From Sipunculus nudus (taxonomy: Eukaryota; Annelida; Sipuncula; Golfingiida; Sipunculidae), in assembly GCA_026874595.1 (NCBI GenBank), contig CM049317.1, positions 64,376,118-64,440,117 of the forward strand: a DNA stretch of 64,000 nt, read 5' to 3'. Under the pieces are notes generated by a model. It was not told the origin of the DNA. It saw nothing but the letters and a program-made list of their open reading frames with translations, and ran no database searches. Shown one piece after another: positions 34,864-46,667 of the stretch. The translations under genes and the position numbers were made by a program. How positions within the stretch are numbered: position 1 is the first letter of the stretch; the number at the start of each line of letters is the position of its first letter.

Positions 34864-34918
<55 letters not shown>
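34864..34918. repeat. (AT)n microsatellite
   Basis: Pure AT dinucleotide run of about 27 units. Confidence 0.95.
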
Positions 34919-34920
<2 letters not shown>

Positions 34921-35147
34921 CCAGAGTTATATTGCTTACACTTTCGGCTACACTAGAGCCGGGCCTGCTCGGAAGGATGACATTGTATGTCACAGGAGCT
35001 TGTAATTAATTCTCGAGCATTGTCGCTGATGTTTTACATGAGGAAGTTTAGTTTTGTGTGTGGAGAGTAATGGATCAAGAATAATGTGAAATTTAAGTGT
35101 ATAGACGGAACAGAACAAATAATTCATATGTTATATATATATATAAA

Positions 35148-35445
35148 CAGTGGCGGATCCAGAGGGGGGGCGCCCCCCCCCCCCCACGAGCTGTAACTTC
35201 TCTTATTTTATCTATTTTCTTTTTCACAGTGTATTTCATGTTTCTATACTTGGGGAGGGAGACTTTCCGGATCTAAAGAATCCTCGTCTTACACTCGAAC
35301 TCACGACCTGTGCTCTGTTGAGTACTGTGCGCTGCCTAAAGACCACAGAAGCTGGTAAAATGCAAAGTTTCCCATGCGACTTGAATATATTTATATAATA
35401 TTACCACGAGAAATACATTTACAGATGTTATGGACGCACATTTTC

Positions 35446-35499
<54 letters not shown>

Positions 35500-36050
35500 A
35501 ATCAAAATGTTACAAACCATATTGCTTATTTGAACTTTCCAGTTAATATCCAAATTTTGAAGGAGTAATTATATTATGGCCGGCCACACGTGAACTCCGA
35601 GCCTCTGAAGTTTGACTACGTCATGCAAAGATATTTAAGAGAATAGTAATTGAGAAAAAAAAAAAATCCATATATTTTTTTTTGTAAATGTGCTTCAAAA
35701 TGTCCTCTTTTCATTGCATATTTGAAAATTTTCTTAATATGAGAGGGGGACACCCCTCCCAAACCCTCCCCCTGTACCTGTAATTAACTGTTAAAATGAA
35801 CATGGCTTTTGATTTTATTCATGCAGATGAATATAAAGAAAAACAAATATTTATATTTTTCATAGGCTGAAAATATATTAAGTATATAGAATAATAAATA
35901 AATATGTATATATTTATACATTATATACATATATATAAATATATATATATATGTAATATAATATTGCATGGATTTTTTTTGCTAAAAACCCATCAACCGC
36001 TAAACCAGAATTAGCGCCCCTCTGTTCTTGAAATTCTGGATCCGCCACTG
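35148..36050. mobile_element. GGCGGATCC family element with 16-bp perfect TIRs
   Basis: The left terminus 35148-35163 is CAGTGGCGGATCCAGA. The right terminus 36035-36050 is its exact reverse complement. The flanks ATAAA and ATATA match at 4 of 5. The 903-bp interior has a G/C-run next to the left end, (AT)n at 35449-35496 and no coding capacity. Confidence 0.65.
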
Positions 36051-36056
36051 ATATAT

Positions 36057-36065
36057 ATATACGTG

Positions 36066-36097
<32 letters not shown>

Positions 36098-36179
36098 AAC
36101 AGATGTGATATAACATCATATATAATAGCGTATTTATATTATGTATATGCTAGTTATATATATATAAAAGTATTGTATA

Positions 36180-36210
<31 letters not shown>

Positions 36211-36320
36211 GAGAAAGAGGGGGACGTATATACATGTATGTTATATCCATATATATATATACAAACAGATATATATATATATATATATATATAATAGCGT
36301 ATATATATATCATATTATGT
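36057..36320. repeat. Cluster of AT microsatellites
   Basis: AT/TA runs at about 36057-36091, 36179-36206 and 36267-36292 separated by short unique sequence. Confidence 0.9.
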
Positions 36321-37466
36321 ACGTGTAAGTTGTATCTTAAATATAGATTCACTGAATCTTGAGTATAGTAGGCCGAGCTTTGGGATTTATACGTGTTTGT
36401 TCATAGTTATGCAATCCGGCCTGCTCTTCCCCCCAACCCCCAAACCAATGATTGATAAAGATAAAGACTCTTGTGAATCAAATGCCAGTCACAAGGTTTT
36501 CGAACAGGATCTCTCGCGTGGTTCACAAACATAAATACACGTGTTATTACAAGACCTGCAGCCCCCCCCCCCCCCAAGCGGACAAATTGAGATTTCAATC
36601 CACATATTGAAGATAAACAAAATAAGTACTATTATAATAATATATCGATCATCTGAAGATTACAAGACACCTTTTGACTGTTTGCTGAATTCAAAGAATG
36701 AGTTAAAATTACGGTTCAATACAACTTAAGGTTCAAAGTAGATCACCTGAAAAGTGTTATTATATACCTCCATGCACCAGAAAAGTATTATGTTTACCCC
36801 AGGTTTGTTGGTTGGTTAGTTGGTTGATCCGTAAGCAACTATACACAAAAAGGATATGAATAAGTTTTGATGAAATTTTGTGAAAGGTTAGGGTAACACG
36901 AAAAGAAATAACCAGTAAAATTTCGAAGGTAATCTGGGTCACCGTATGTTTAATTCGAAGTTTTATTTTGTGAAATAGGCGAAACCGGATAGAGACCGGT
37001 CCATTCAAGTATTAGGATATCCACACAGTCTTACGACTACACCCACGTGTATTCAGTAACTAATTCAGATATTTCATTATTTTTATTATGTTGGTGATGG
37101 AGAGGGGAGATATATAATGTGTCATTTCATCGCATTTATATTGGCACCCAACTTGGATGTTTAAAGAATCATGTAACGTCACCAGGGCGCATTAAGAATG
37201 AGTACGGAATGGTTTTCAAATGTAAACTGCATGGTGTATACCTATTAAGATTGTCGCGATATATCGGCACGAATCCATGCGTTACAATCGAAATGTAGTG
37301 TTTTGGTTGCTCTTCCAACCAAAGGTTCTTTTGACAATACTGGTATTTATTGAGTTTGCTACAATTTGGCATGAACATGTGAGCACACAAGAAGTCTCAT
37401 TCCTCAAATTCGTGTAAATCGTGCGGTCTAAAATGATATGTAGTGTACTATTTTTATGTTCAATTA
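36321..37466. other. Non-coding stretch
   Basis: No gene recognised; a poly-C tract lies near 36561-36575. Confidence 0.4.
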
Positions 37467-38845
37467 TATACAATAGTCCAAACAATGGGACAACACAGGT
37501 CTAATAACCAATACTTATTGTATCTGTATAGGCCGACCAATGGGACAATACAGGTTTAATAATCAATACATATCGTGCCTATATAGGCCGACAAATAGGC
37601 TATCCCATGGCAGGTCTAATAATCAATACGTATTGTATCTGTATAGTTCAACCAATGGGACAACACAGGTCTAATCATCAATACATATCATGTCTATATA
37701 GGCCGAAAAATAGGCTATCCCAGCTGTAATAACCAAAACGTATTGTAACTGTATAGACCGACCAATGGGACAACAAACGTCTAATCATCAATACATATCG
37801 TGTCTGTATAGGCCGACCAATAGGCTATCCCAGGTCTAATAATCAATACGTTTTCGTCTGTATAGGCCGACCATTGGGACAATACAGGTTTAATAATCAA
37901 TACATATCGTGCCTGTATAGGCCGACAAATAGGCTATCCCAGGTCTAATAATCAATACGTATTGTATCTGAAAAGGCCGACCAATTGGACAACACAGGTC
38001 TAGACATATATACATATCGTGTCTGTTTAGGCCGACCAATAGGCCATCCCAAGTTTAATCATCAATACGTATTGTAACAGTTATCTGTGTAGGCAAACCA
38101 ATAGGCCAATGCAGGTCTAATCATCAATACATATCATGTCTGTATAGGCCGACAGATAGGCTAACCCAGGTCTAATAATTAATACGTTTTGTATCTGAAT
38201 AGGCCGACCAATGGGACAACACAGGTCTAAACATATATACATATCGTGTCTGTTTAGGTCGACCTATAGGCCATCCCAGGTTTAATCATCAATACGTATT
38301 GTAACAGTATCTGTATAGGCCGAACAATCGGCCAACGCACGTCTAATAATCAATACGTATTGTATCTGTATAGGTCGGCCAAAAGACAACGCAGATATAA
38401 TCATAGATACGTATTGTATTTGTGACCAACAAACCAACACAGATCTAATCATCAATACATATTGTGTATGTATATAAGTCGACCAATAGGCAAACGCAGG
38501 TCATATCATCAGTATGTGTTGTATCTGTATAGGCCGACCAAAGGGCGAAAGCAGGTCTTATCATCAATAGGTATTGTATTTGTAACCAATAGACCAACGC
38601 AGATATAATCATCAATACATATTGTATCTGTAAAGGCCGACCAACAGGTTAATCAGATCTAATAATTAATACGTATTGTATCGTTCTAGGCCGACCAAAA
38701 GGCCAACGAAGATCTGGTCATCAATACGTAATGAATCGGTATCTAGGCCGACCAATATGTCAACGCAAATCTAATCATCGATTCATATTGTATTTGTAAC
38801 CAACAGGCCAACACAGATTTAATCATCAATACGCATCGCATATTG
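37467..38845 (+). repeat. Satellite array of ~54-bp monomers (about 25 copies)
   Basis: The monomer consensus is roughly GGCCGACCAATGGGACAAC, ACAGGTCTAATAATCAATAC, GTATTGTATCTGTATA. The left half alternates A monomers (ATGGGACAACACAGG, then TACGTATTGTATCTG) with B monomers (ATAGGCTATCCCAGG, then TACATATCGTGTCTG), a dimeric higher-order pattern. The right half (after about 38340) loses this order and diverges. Many units contain the palindrome AATACGTATT. Confidence 0.92.
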
Positions 38846-38894
38846 TTGTTGGTTTATTGAAGTATTATAATTGATTTGCATAAATATCCGGGTC

Positions 38895-39292
38895 CTTAAA
38901 GGTGCCCATTTACCTACCTTTTGAAAAAGAATTCATGTTGTTTCTGGCTTCCATTGTGTAAATATTAATGATCTAAGGGTAATTTTGGTTGTGTAAAGTT
39001 ATTATAACGCCTTCGTAAAGGATGTATCAACATGTTTATTAACAACGTGTTTGTTAACACAGCAGTGTTGACAAACGGGAAAATATGTATTCTAAAGTGG
39101 GAGGCTGCATAAATGCGGAAGTAGAATGGTAGAAAAGTCACTTGTTGCAAAACGCCATTTCCAAAGCTCTGGCTTATCTAACTCTCTGCCAGATGACCAT
39201 GTTGAATTTGTTTTGTTTATTTTTGCTGGCCCCTACATATTGTAGACACGTTGATATTAACAAAACAAGCGACCTGTGTACGGTGATATCCA
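38895..39292 (+). repeat. ~395-bp dispersed repeat, copy 1
   Basis: It starts CTTAAAGGTGCCCATTTAC, contains CACTTGTTGCAAAACGCCAT and ends ACCTGTGTACGGTGATATCC. A second diverged copy of the same length is at 59436-59824. No open frame is shared. Confidence 0.85.
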
Positions 39293-39946
39293 CATTTTCT
39301 TGCCTAATTTTATAAAAGCTTTAAGGGATTACATTAATTTATAAAGTATAGATAGGTGATCCGGCCCCTTGTAGCTTTGGAGTTGATGTACATAGACCGA
39401 TACAGAGCTAAGTTCTCCGTTAATGTAATTGTGTGGATCCATGTGAAACCTCCTAACGCTCCTGAACTTATCGGTCGTTGTTATCAGTCCGTGTGGCTTA
39501 ACTCCATTATTTTACTATCGCTAACGTACATCTCTCATCTGTCTATCCTGGGTTATTAATTTACTTCCTTGCTGTGCCAAACTGATACACAAATATACAC
39601 ACGGACACTCCTAAGTTTAGTACTAGTACCACTAACCTATATATATATAAATTTCTTATATTTCGTTTCCTGTGTCATATTGAAATAACTGGCTTGTGTA
39701 TAATTTGGTTACTTTTTTAAAATCCTTGGGTATGCGTGGAAATCCCATATACGCACATTCGCATATAAAGCTGACGGACACCCAGTTATATGTTACATTT
39801 TTCACGCCAATACACATATAAACAAATACACGCACATGGAAACACACAGCTTACAGTGGTTAGCCTCTGTCTCTCTGTGTCCCTCCCCCCCCCCCCCCTC
39901 TCTCTCTCTCGTGTAATAATACACCTATATCACACCAAAAACATCA

Positions 39947-39989
<43 letters not shown>

Positions 39990-40440
39990 TACATATACAT
40001 ATACATATACATATATATGTACCTTGTTGTAGGAAGTGTTTTTTTACATTATTATAGAGGATAGAAAAATAAAAACGACCGATTATCTGCTGTACTTCTT
40101 TATTTACTTGAAATCTGCTGTATACTAGTCCCTAGATATATACACAAGTTTATAATCTGACATCGGTGTTCATAATGAAACCGTCAATCCAGCCCGCATC
40201 CAAGGTCGACTTGCCGTCGGACGATTGTTGGCTGCGCAAGGTTCCGTTTTGATGCTACTTGTTACTTTGTGTTCGTATATCTCTGACAGGATAAGATTAT
40301 TTGCATCTGCACACATAATCAGTTTTTATCGAGGATTTAAAAATGTAATTGCTTTAATGGATTTTTAAAGAAAATTATCAATCATCGATTCAATCGATTA
40401 ATCGTTATGAATATATATCGTTATACATATATATAAATCA
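39293..40440. other. Non-coding stretch with microsatellites
   Basis: It includes a poly-C/(CT)n run near 39884-39910 and (AT)n/(ATAC)n at 39949-40020. No gene recognised. Confidence 0.5.
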
Positions 40441-40446
40441 ATATAT

Positions 40447-40454
40447 CAATATAT

Positions 40455-40500
<46 letters not shown>
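40447..40500. repeat. (AT)n microsatellite
   Basis: Long AT run adjoining the array at 40505. Confidence 0.95.
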
Positions 40501-40503
<3 letters not shown>

Positions 40504-40504
40504 G

Positions 40505-40895
40505 AGGCCCAGATTAGAATCTGGCCCAAATTAAAACTGGGCCAGCCTGTATCAAAATTTTGATTTGGACCGGTCCAGATCAAAATTCTAATCTGGGCCA
40601 GACCAGTTTTAAACTGGGCCAGCCCAGATTAAAATTTTGATTCGGGCCGGTCCAGATTAAAATCCTGTGGTGAAGTCTTCAGGATTTAAATCTGGTCTGG
40701 ACTGATTTTAAACTGGGCTGGCCCAGATTAGAATTTTGATCTTGGCTGGTTAAGTTTATTATCCTGTGGTGGACTGATTTTAAACTGGGCTGGCCCAGAT
40801 CAAAATTTTAATCCGGGCTAGTCAAGATTACACTCCTGTGGTGGACTGATTTTAAACTGGGCCTAACCAGATCAGAATCCTAATCTAATCTTAGG
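40505..40895. repeat. ~72-bp tandem array with inverted GGCCCAGATT motifs
   Basis: TTTTAAACTGGGC recurs near 40608, 40707, 40779 and 40851. The monomers also contain AATCTGGGCC/GGCCCAGATT in both orientations, so the array can fold extensively. Right-hand units share CTGTGGTGGACTGATT. Confidence 0.8.
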
Positions 40896-42017
40896 CTAGC
40901 TTGATTTTTATCATCTTAAATCAGATAACACAGTAAACATTTATTCCAGATACACCATTTTGAAGGGCACGAAACACATAATGAACAAAATCATTTAAAA
41001 TATTTTAGTGAGGAAAAAGCTAATGAACAAATGTGATGTGCTTCTTTGGTTTCATCTATTCTTCAAGCATACAAGTTTACATTTAAACTTCACCTAAACC
41101 AACTACCATAATTAATCACAGTTTAGAATATGTGTCAGTTCTGAGACATCTACTTGACTTAATATCAAAATTATCAACTTAACTGAGATAATTTTCTGTT
41201 CTGAATATCAAAATTTCATGTTTAATATTAAATATATACACGCATAATTAAATACCAGCTTTACCCATTTATAAGTGAACAAAAGTAATTTATCAATCTT
41301 GATGCTCATTTGGGTGAGCAGCATGACATTGTGCCCTTAACATGGGGCTAGGGAGAGGTTTGTGATGCCATTTCTGTAATTTTCAATAGCAGAAAATCCA
41401 CAGCTGAGAAAATTATATGATTGTTGTCATTTGCCAGTCTAAAAATTGTAGGTGAACATGAGTGAAAATTGAAATTTAGTATTTTAATTTAGAGGGTGAC
41501 AAACATGGTGGAGTTTTCACTTTGGAGTTAATAACTTAAAAAAAAGTTAATAAATTAACTGATAAAAAATGTAAATTGAAGATAGTTTAAAGCTGCAATA
41601 CAAATATTCTCTACCTTCAATAGTTAAAATGCTAAGTTGGTAAATATTGTTCCCACTGTTCTATCTAAATAGATGTTTCAGGGCCTTCTTTCCTTAACTC
41701 ACTATGGGTATATCATTGTCACTGAATCATTCAATGTAAGCACATGGTTATATCTGGACATATTTGGACATATCACCATTTTTCAAAACATTTTCATAAA
41801 TATGCGGAGTCACTGAGTCACTCATTTATATATCATATTATGCCCCATCAACAGAAAGGCATTTTTGAACGTTTCACCATACTTTTCATAACATTTGGAT
41901 AGTATTTTCATAAAGTTGAGGCGTCACTGAGTCACTCAATGTAATCACGTGTTTATCATAATATGTCCCTTCACAAACACAAGAACAGCACCCCAGATTA
42001 TCCAAGTATCTAAATAT
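40896..42017. other. Non-coding stretch
   Basis: A near-duplicate pair GTCACTGAGTCACTCA occurs at about 41807 and 41924; nothing else recognised. It probably includes the 3' trailer of the integrase pseudogene. Confidence 0.4.
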
Positions 42018-43246
42018 TTACTTGTCCGCGTTTTCACAACACTTTGAGGTGTGACATGCACTATTGCATCTCCGTCCGGCCTTAAAGCAGGAACATCTAT
42101 AACTTAGACAGTTTTTCTTACAGTGACATCTCTTGAAACCCTGGCCTCCACAAATACTCTGTGCTCTGACAATTTCACGCAAAGTAAGCTGCTTAGCTGG
42201 AACATCCTCTGCTTTTAGACCACTGAACTGAATAAATTCTAACTGGTTTCGGGCCATCTTTCCCCTTATAATACCACTCCTTGTGCCAACTGTGTATCCT
42301 GATACATCAGCTGAGAGGACAACTCCAATAACATTAGGTGGGTCACCTTTGCTTCTGTCGAACTGTGATACAGATACTGCCACATTGTCTCCAAGGCCTT
42401 GTCACACACAGTTTCAGGAGTCACAGTGGTGATCACGTCTGCAGTAGAGGAAGGCTTGTCACCAAGTTCTTGGTCAGCACTGTCCTTTGGAAGAATATTT
42501 GTAACAATGTCCGGCTCTCGAAGAACATATATCGCTTGACCCTCAGAAGGTAAATCACCAGCTCCAATATCCTGTTGTTCCATGACATCAACACTAACCT
42601 GTGCTTCAGATCGATTTTCATCTGTAGTGTCTGGTCTGGGTTGATCATGAGTTTCTTCAGGAAGGTCATCAAGCACTGGGTCAGCTTATTCTGGCACATC
42701 AACATCTCTGCTGCAAGTCTCTGCAATCAACTCTTCTAACTCTTCCTCACTGACACCAGATGTAAACTGTTCCAAGAAAGCAGCGGGTAGCTTACTTGTG
42801 AGTCCACAGCGAGGTTGGTTACCTGTGAGAGTCTTGTATGGTTCCATTTTGATTACCTCGTGGTAAGTGGTATTCATTGCCTATTGCACAAAACGAATAC
42901 CATAGCTCCACTTAGTACTGTTATTGTCCCTCATCCATGCCATCAGCTTTGACTTCATGTCGCCATTGCTTCTTTCCACGGATCCCTGGCTCTGTGGATG
43001 TCTAGGACGGCCGTTGACGAGAACAAGCTCAGGCCAAAGAGTGCGTAGTTCCTGTATAACTTGAACTGTGAACTCCCTGCCGTTGTCTGACTGAAGCACG
43101 TGTGGGGCTCCAAAATCTAGGAAGTTGTACAGCAGTTCATTTGCAACTTCACCTGCTGTCTTTGATTTCAGAGGGCGAATCAAAGATGAAGAATCAATGG
43201 GCAAAGTGGTTGCCCATTTCATGAACTGGGCAAAAAATTTGCCCAT
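42018..43246 (-). pseudogene. KRBA2/SCAND3-like integrase gene, broken
   Basis: Minus strand. 43246-42881 encodes an integrase core: RPLKSKTAGEVANELL, GAPHVLQSDNGREFTVQ (second catalytic Asp) and HPQSQGSVERSNGDMKSK (catalytic Glu). An in-frame TAG (42881-42883) interrupts it. The frame continues MNTTYHEVIKMEPYKTLTG to VDVPE, where a TAA (42686-42688) follows, then to 42370 or so. A frameshift leads to VDRSKGDPP-like NVIGVVLSADVSGY...GTRSGIIRGK and a Cys-rich end, CHCKKNCLSYRCSCF...CNSACH. This domain order matches KRBA2/SCAND3-type integrase proteins of transposon origin. The first catalytic Asp and everything N-terminal are missing, cut off at a pair of 24-bp palindromes and a microsatellite. 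Confidence 0.85.
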
Positions 43247-43262
43247 TTCATGAAATGGGCAA
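43210..43262. repeat. Pair of 24-bp palindromes
   Basis: 43239-43262 is a perfect palindrome with half-site TTGCCCATTTCA. 43210-43233 is the same sequence with one mismatch. They lie exactly where the integrase reading loses family similarity. Confidence 0.85.
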
Positions 43263-43281
43263 TTTCACAATCGGGGTGTAA

Positions 43282-43282
43282 C

Positions 43283-43348
<66 letters not shown>
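43282..43348. repeat. (TA)n-(GA)n compound microsatellite
   Basis: TA run followed directly by a GA run. Confidence 0.95.
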
Positions 43349-44913
43349 CTATTTTATATTTGTGTTTCCATTTGTTTGTAAGGGTGTCCGTACATGTGGA
43401 CATATGCATCTACTCACATTTATATGCATTAATATATATATAGGCAATATTGCAGATGAAGAATAAACATATTGGCTAACATATCTATGTTGTTTATTTA
43501 TATACATAATTGATATATTCGATGCAATAATTACATACATAAACAGATGCAAAGTTAAAAATTACTTGTGCATGACCTGGTCAAAACCACATGGATATTC
43601 TGGACATGCCAAGGTTATATATATTAGCAATGACAAACATTGTGACCTGTCACCTGTCTGGGTGGTTAAAAACGAGACCGTATCATAATAATAACCAGAA
43701 ATCTGCATTCTAAGGAGTACAAGCCTTCGCGACGCCCCAAAACCGTGTTTGCATTCACTTATTCGGCCCATCTTCCGAGGTTCTCTAGTGTCCAAATGGC
43801 AATACATTTGTAAATATTCCTTGATGTTCCTGAATGCGGATCATGTACCGGATCCATGCCACAATCTAATCGATTCTTTATTGGCCAATTACCATACTCC
43901 CCTGAAAGCTTCAGGAGATTCCGTTTATGGCTGCGTGAGTTATGTTGTGAACAAAGTAACAAAAACACACCCACACCCGTACGGAGGCTATAATTATGAT
44001 AACAGCAACAACAAGAAACAAAAGGGTGATCATGACCACATTCCCGTCAGGATCCTAATGTAACTGCACACCTACACAGGACATGTTTGTCATAGTCTAA
44101 CAATTCCATTCATTGGTTAACTTTATTAAAATGGTTCTGGGCCTCGACGGGAAAAATAAAATAGCCGAATGCCAAAATGAAAAGGGAAGCCGTTGAATAA
44201 AAATCATATGATGTTGAAAACCTTAAACAATGAAATGGATTGTATTTTTCGTTTTATTCTAATAATCCTAAACAAAATTTCAACAAATTCTGTCTGCAAC
44301 TTTCTGCGTAAATGTGTACACAGAAAAACCAATTGACTGATGGTAAAAAGTATAACGTCTCTCCATCAGCTCTGCTACATTTTATTGCTAGCACAGGGTT
44401 GCTAGCACCACTTTGCACTCAATCTCGTTAACCATATCAACTCCAGCAGGCAGTGGTTACTGCCGGAAGTGTCACCCGATGTTTGGTGTGTGAGACGGTC
44501 TCGAAAAGTGCTTTCTAGCTTTTATTTATTATATTTTTTTTAAACATTCACCCATGCGATATAAAAAAATTAATGTGTATGACGTATATATTTGTGGTGT
44601 TCCAATAAATCGATTATATCGATGATGTGTCATTTCCTTTTGTAATCGATTACATTGTTTGCACTTTGGAAAATCGATCATAAACACTTATTTATGCACA
44701 TGCAAGGATTCATATTTTTTTTAAATTTTGAACCTGTTAGAGATATCAGTAAGACGGGACATCATTAAGTAGCGAACAGCTTTAAATATGTACCTTGTGC
44801 AGGGAACAAGTGTCAAGTTGGCCATTACCTTTAATTACCTCCTATTCAGCTAATAATCGATCATCTGCCGTTTTATTTCCTTCAATCATCAAACATGATT
44901 TAACAACCAATTC
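43349..44913. other. Non-coding stretch with overlapping open frames
   Basis: Frames of 104 (plus, 43749-44063) and 81 codons (minus, 43562-43807) show no domain I recognise and no consistent splice context. Confidence 0.35.
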
Positions 44914-45134
44914 AAGGGGCGGATCCATGATTTCGGAAAGGGGGGGGGGGGTCCAACCCAGGAAGACCAAAAGAAAACCTCAAATAGCTCCTTCGGTCTG
45001 GAGGGGAGTGGGGGGGGTCAAGGTCACAAAATTTGGTTCGAAACCATAAGAAAAGTTTGTTGCGGTTCAAAGGGAAAAGGGGGGGGGGGGCAGCGCCCCC
45101 TGGACTCCCCCCCCCCCCCCCGGATCCGCCATCG
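44914..45134 (+). mobile_element. GGCGGATCC MITE
   Basis: The left end is AAGGGGCGGATCC and the right end is CGGATCCGCCATCG. The interior is GGGTCCAACCCAGGAAG and then poly-G/poly-C. The flanks AATTC and ATTTC match at 4 of 5. Confidence 0.65.
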
Positions 45135-45905
45135 ATTTCCTACCCCTTGTATGTACATCCTACAATAGCCTCATGACCAGTTAAAAGGAGAGATAAATGG
45201 TTCTAACAAATATCTAATCTGATGACTGTGGCACAAACATAGGTGATTTACAACAAGCATTAACTGTTATACCATTATAAAGAAAGAGAAATTAAAGGTC
45301 CTGCCTATTGCTCTACTTTCCGCTTTGCCTTTTATTTCTGATAATGTTGTTGCATTTTGCTTTTTCAGGACAATCATGCAGTGGAAACTTGGCCCATGTG
45401 TTGTTTACATCACACTTATCTCCGCCCTATAAAATTACATAAGTTAGAACTGATTAACGCGATAACAATACTTCAAAGGCCTGTTGTTGGCACTGTATGT
45501 AACGTAATTGCAATTTATTCATTATATGTCACATATTCTTTATTTTAAAAGTTTCATACTTTGTTTCATGCAAGGATATACTTTTTACCCATTATTTGTA
45601 CGTTTTCGTGTTTTCATTTCGTTTTTTTTATCCAAATATCAGTTAAACTGGCGATTTTAACTGTTCACTGATATATTCCAAAACTTGTTGAGAGCCACAT
45701 ATTTTCTATCAAAAATGTTTCACATGAGTGACATTTTATTTACAAAGGTTTATACGAAGTTTAATAATGATAATAATAATAATAAAATGACAAATTTAAG
45801 ATTAAATTATATATTTTATAAACGGAAGTCTTCTAATGATAACATTTTCCTATACTTTCTGCTCAGTGTTTCGGAAGCTAAAAAATATAAGCTTGAGTTA
45901 CAAAC

Positions 45906-45949
<44 letters not shown>

Positions 45950-46061
45950 TGGGTCTTTTTGTTTTATAGAACTAAACAAATATGAGGGTGAAGAAAATTC
46001 TCATCACGAACTTTCCCCGTCCATATGCACCTAACACACAAATACATTTGAGTAATGAATA

Positions 46062-46111
<50 letters not shown>

Positions 46112-46426
46112 CAATTCACATGTGTATGAATTGAACTATATCCGGCACCCTCCCCTTCTCTAAAATTCTGGATACGCTTCTGAATATTTGCATGCTTGTC
46201 ATTATTACACCGAAGAAATCAAGATGTCAGCAGGAACAGCAAGAACAACACGAAAAAATCAAAGCACACGTAATAATTAATCCCGATATGGTTACCTGAG
46301 CTTGCGCAGGAGCCTCTTAGTAACCATAGCAGATGCTACATTATATCTTGCTCATAATTTGAATAATGTCAAAATGATTTGTTTATCTGCTATTTCTTAT
46401 ATATTTCCATGATCATATTGTTTCAG
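45135..46426. other. Putative intron of the membrane-protein gene
   Basis: It contains a (GA)n run at about 45905-45950 and (AT)n at 46065-46107. A MITE right end (TTCTGGATACGCTTCTG) lies near 46166-46182. A good acceptor (TTTGCTTTTTCAG, about 45357-45369) is followed by an open stretch whose phase does not fit the next exon. Confidence 0.35.
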
Positions 46427-46667
46427 CCATCATCACAAATATGATATCAACCAAGCATGGTGTAATTTCAAGCACCAAGACATATTCAATTCAAGCAAGC
46501 ACAGAGGAAGGTTATACTTCGGGTACAACAGGAACAACGCCGCAAGTGACAGAGAATATAGGTATAACAACCACTGAAAGAAAAACAGAAGTAAACGATT
46601 TTATATTAATTGTAGCCATCGTTGGATCCGCCGTCTTCGTAGCCTTGATGATAATAATAATTGCATG
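46427..46667 (+). CDS. Membrane-protein exon: stalk and transmembrane helix
   Basis: The acceptor TTGTTTCAG ends at 46426. The donor is GCATG|GTAAGT at 46668. The first two bases complete a codon from an upstream exon, so the ATG at 46441 is internal. The frame gives ITNMISTKHGVISSTKTYS, a threonine-rich segment suited to O-glycosylation, then NDFILIVAIVGSAVFVALMI, the membrane span. Confidence 0.7.

Noticed and set aside
43749-44063. 104-codon plus-strand frame with Cys residues, considered as an ectodomain exon
   Set aside because: The Cys pattern appears only after switching frame. Phase does not match the exon at 46427.
45357-45548. Open stretch after the acceptor TTTGCTTTTTCAG, and an alternative frame MQWKLGPCVVYITLISAL resembling a signal peptide
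   Set aside because: The signal-like frame stops immediately. The other frame ends in phase 0 at its only donor (GTATGT), which does not fit the next exon.
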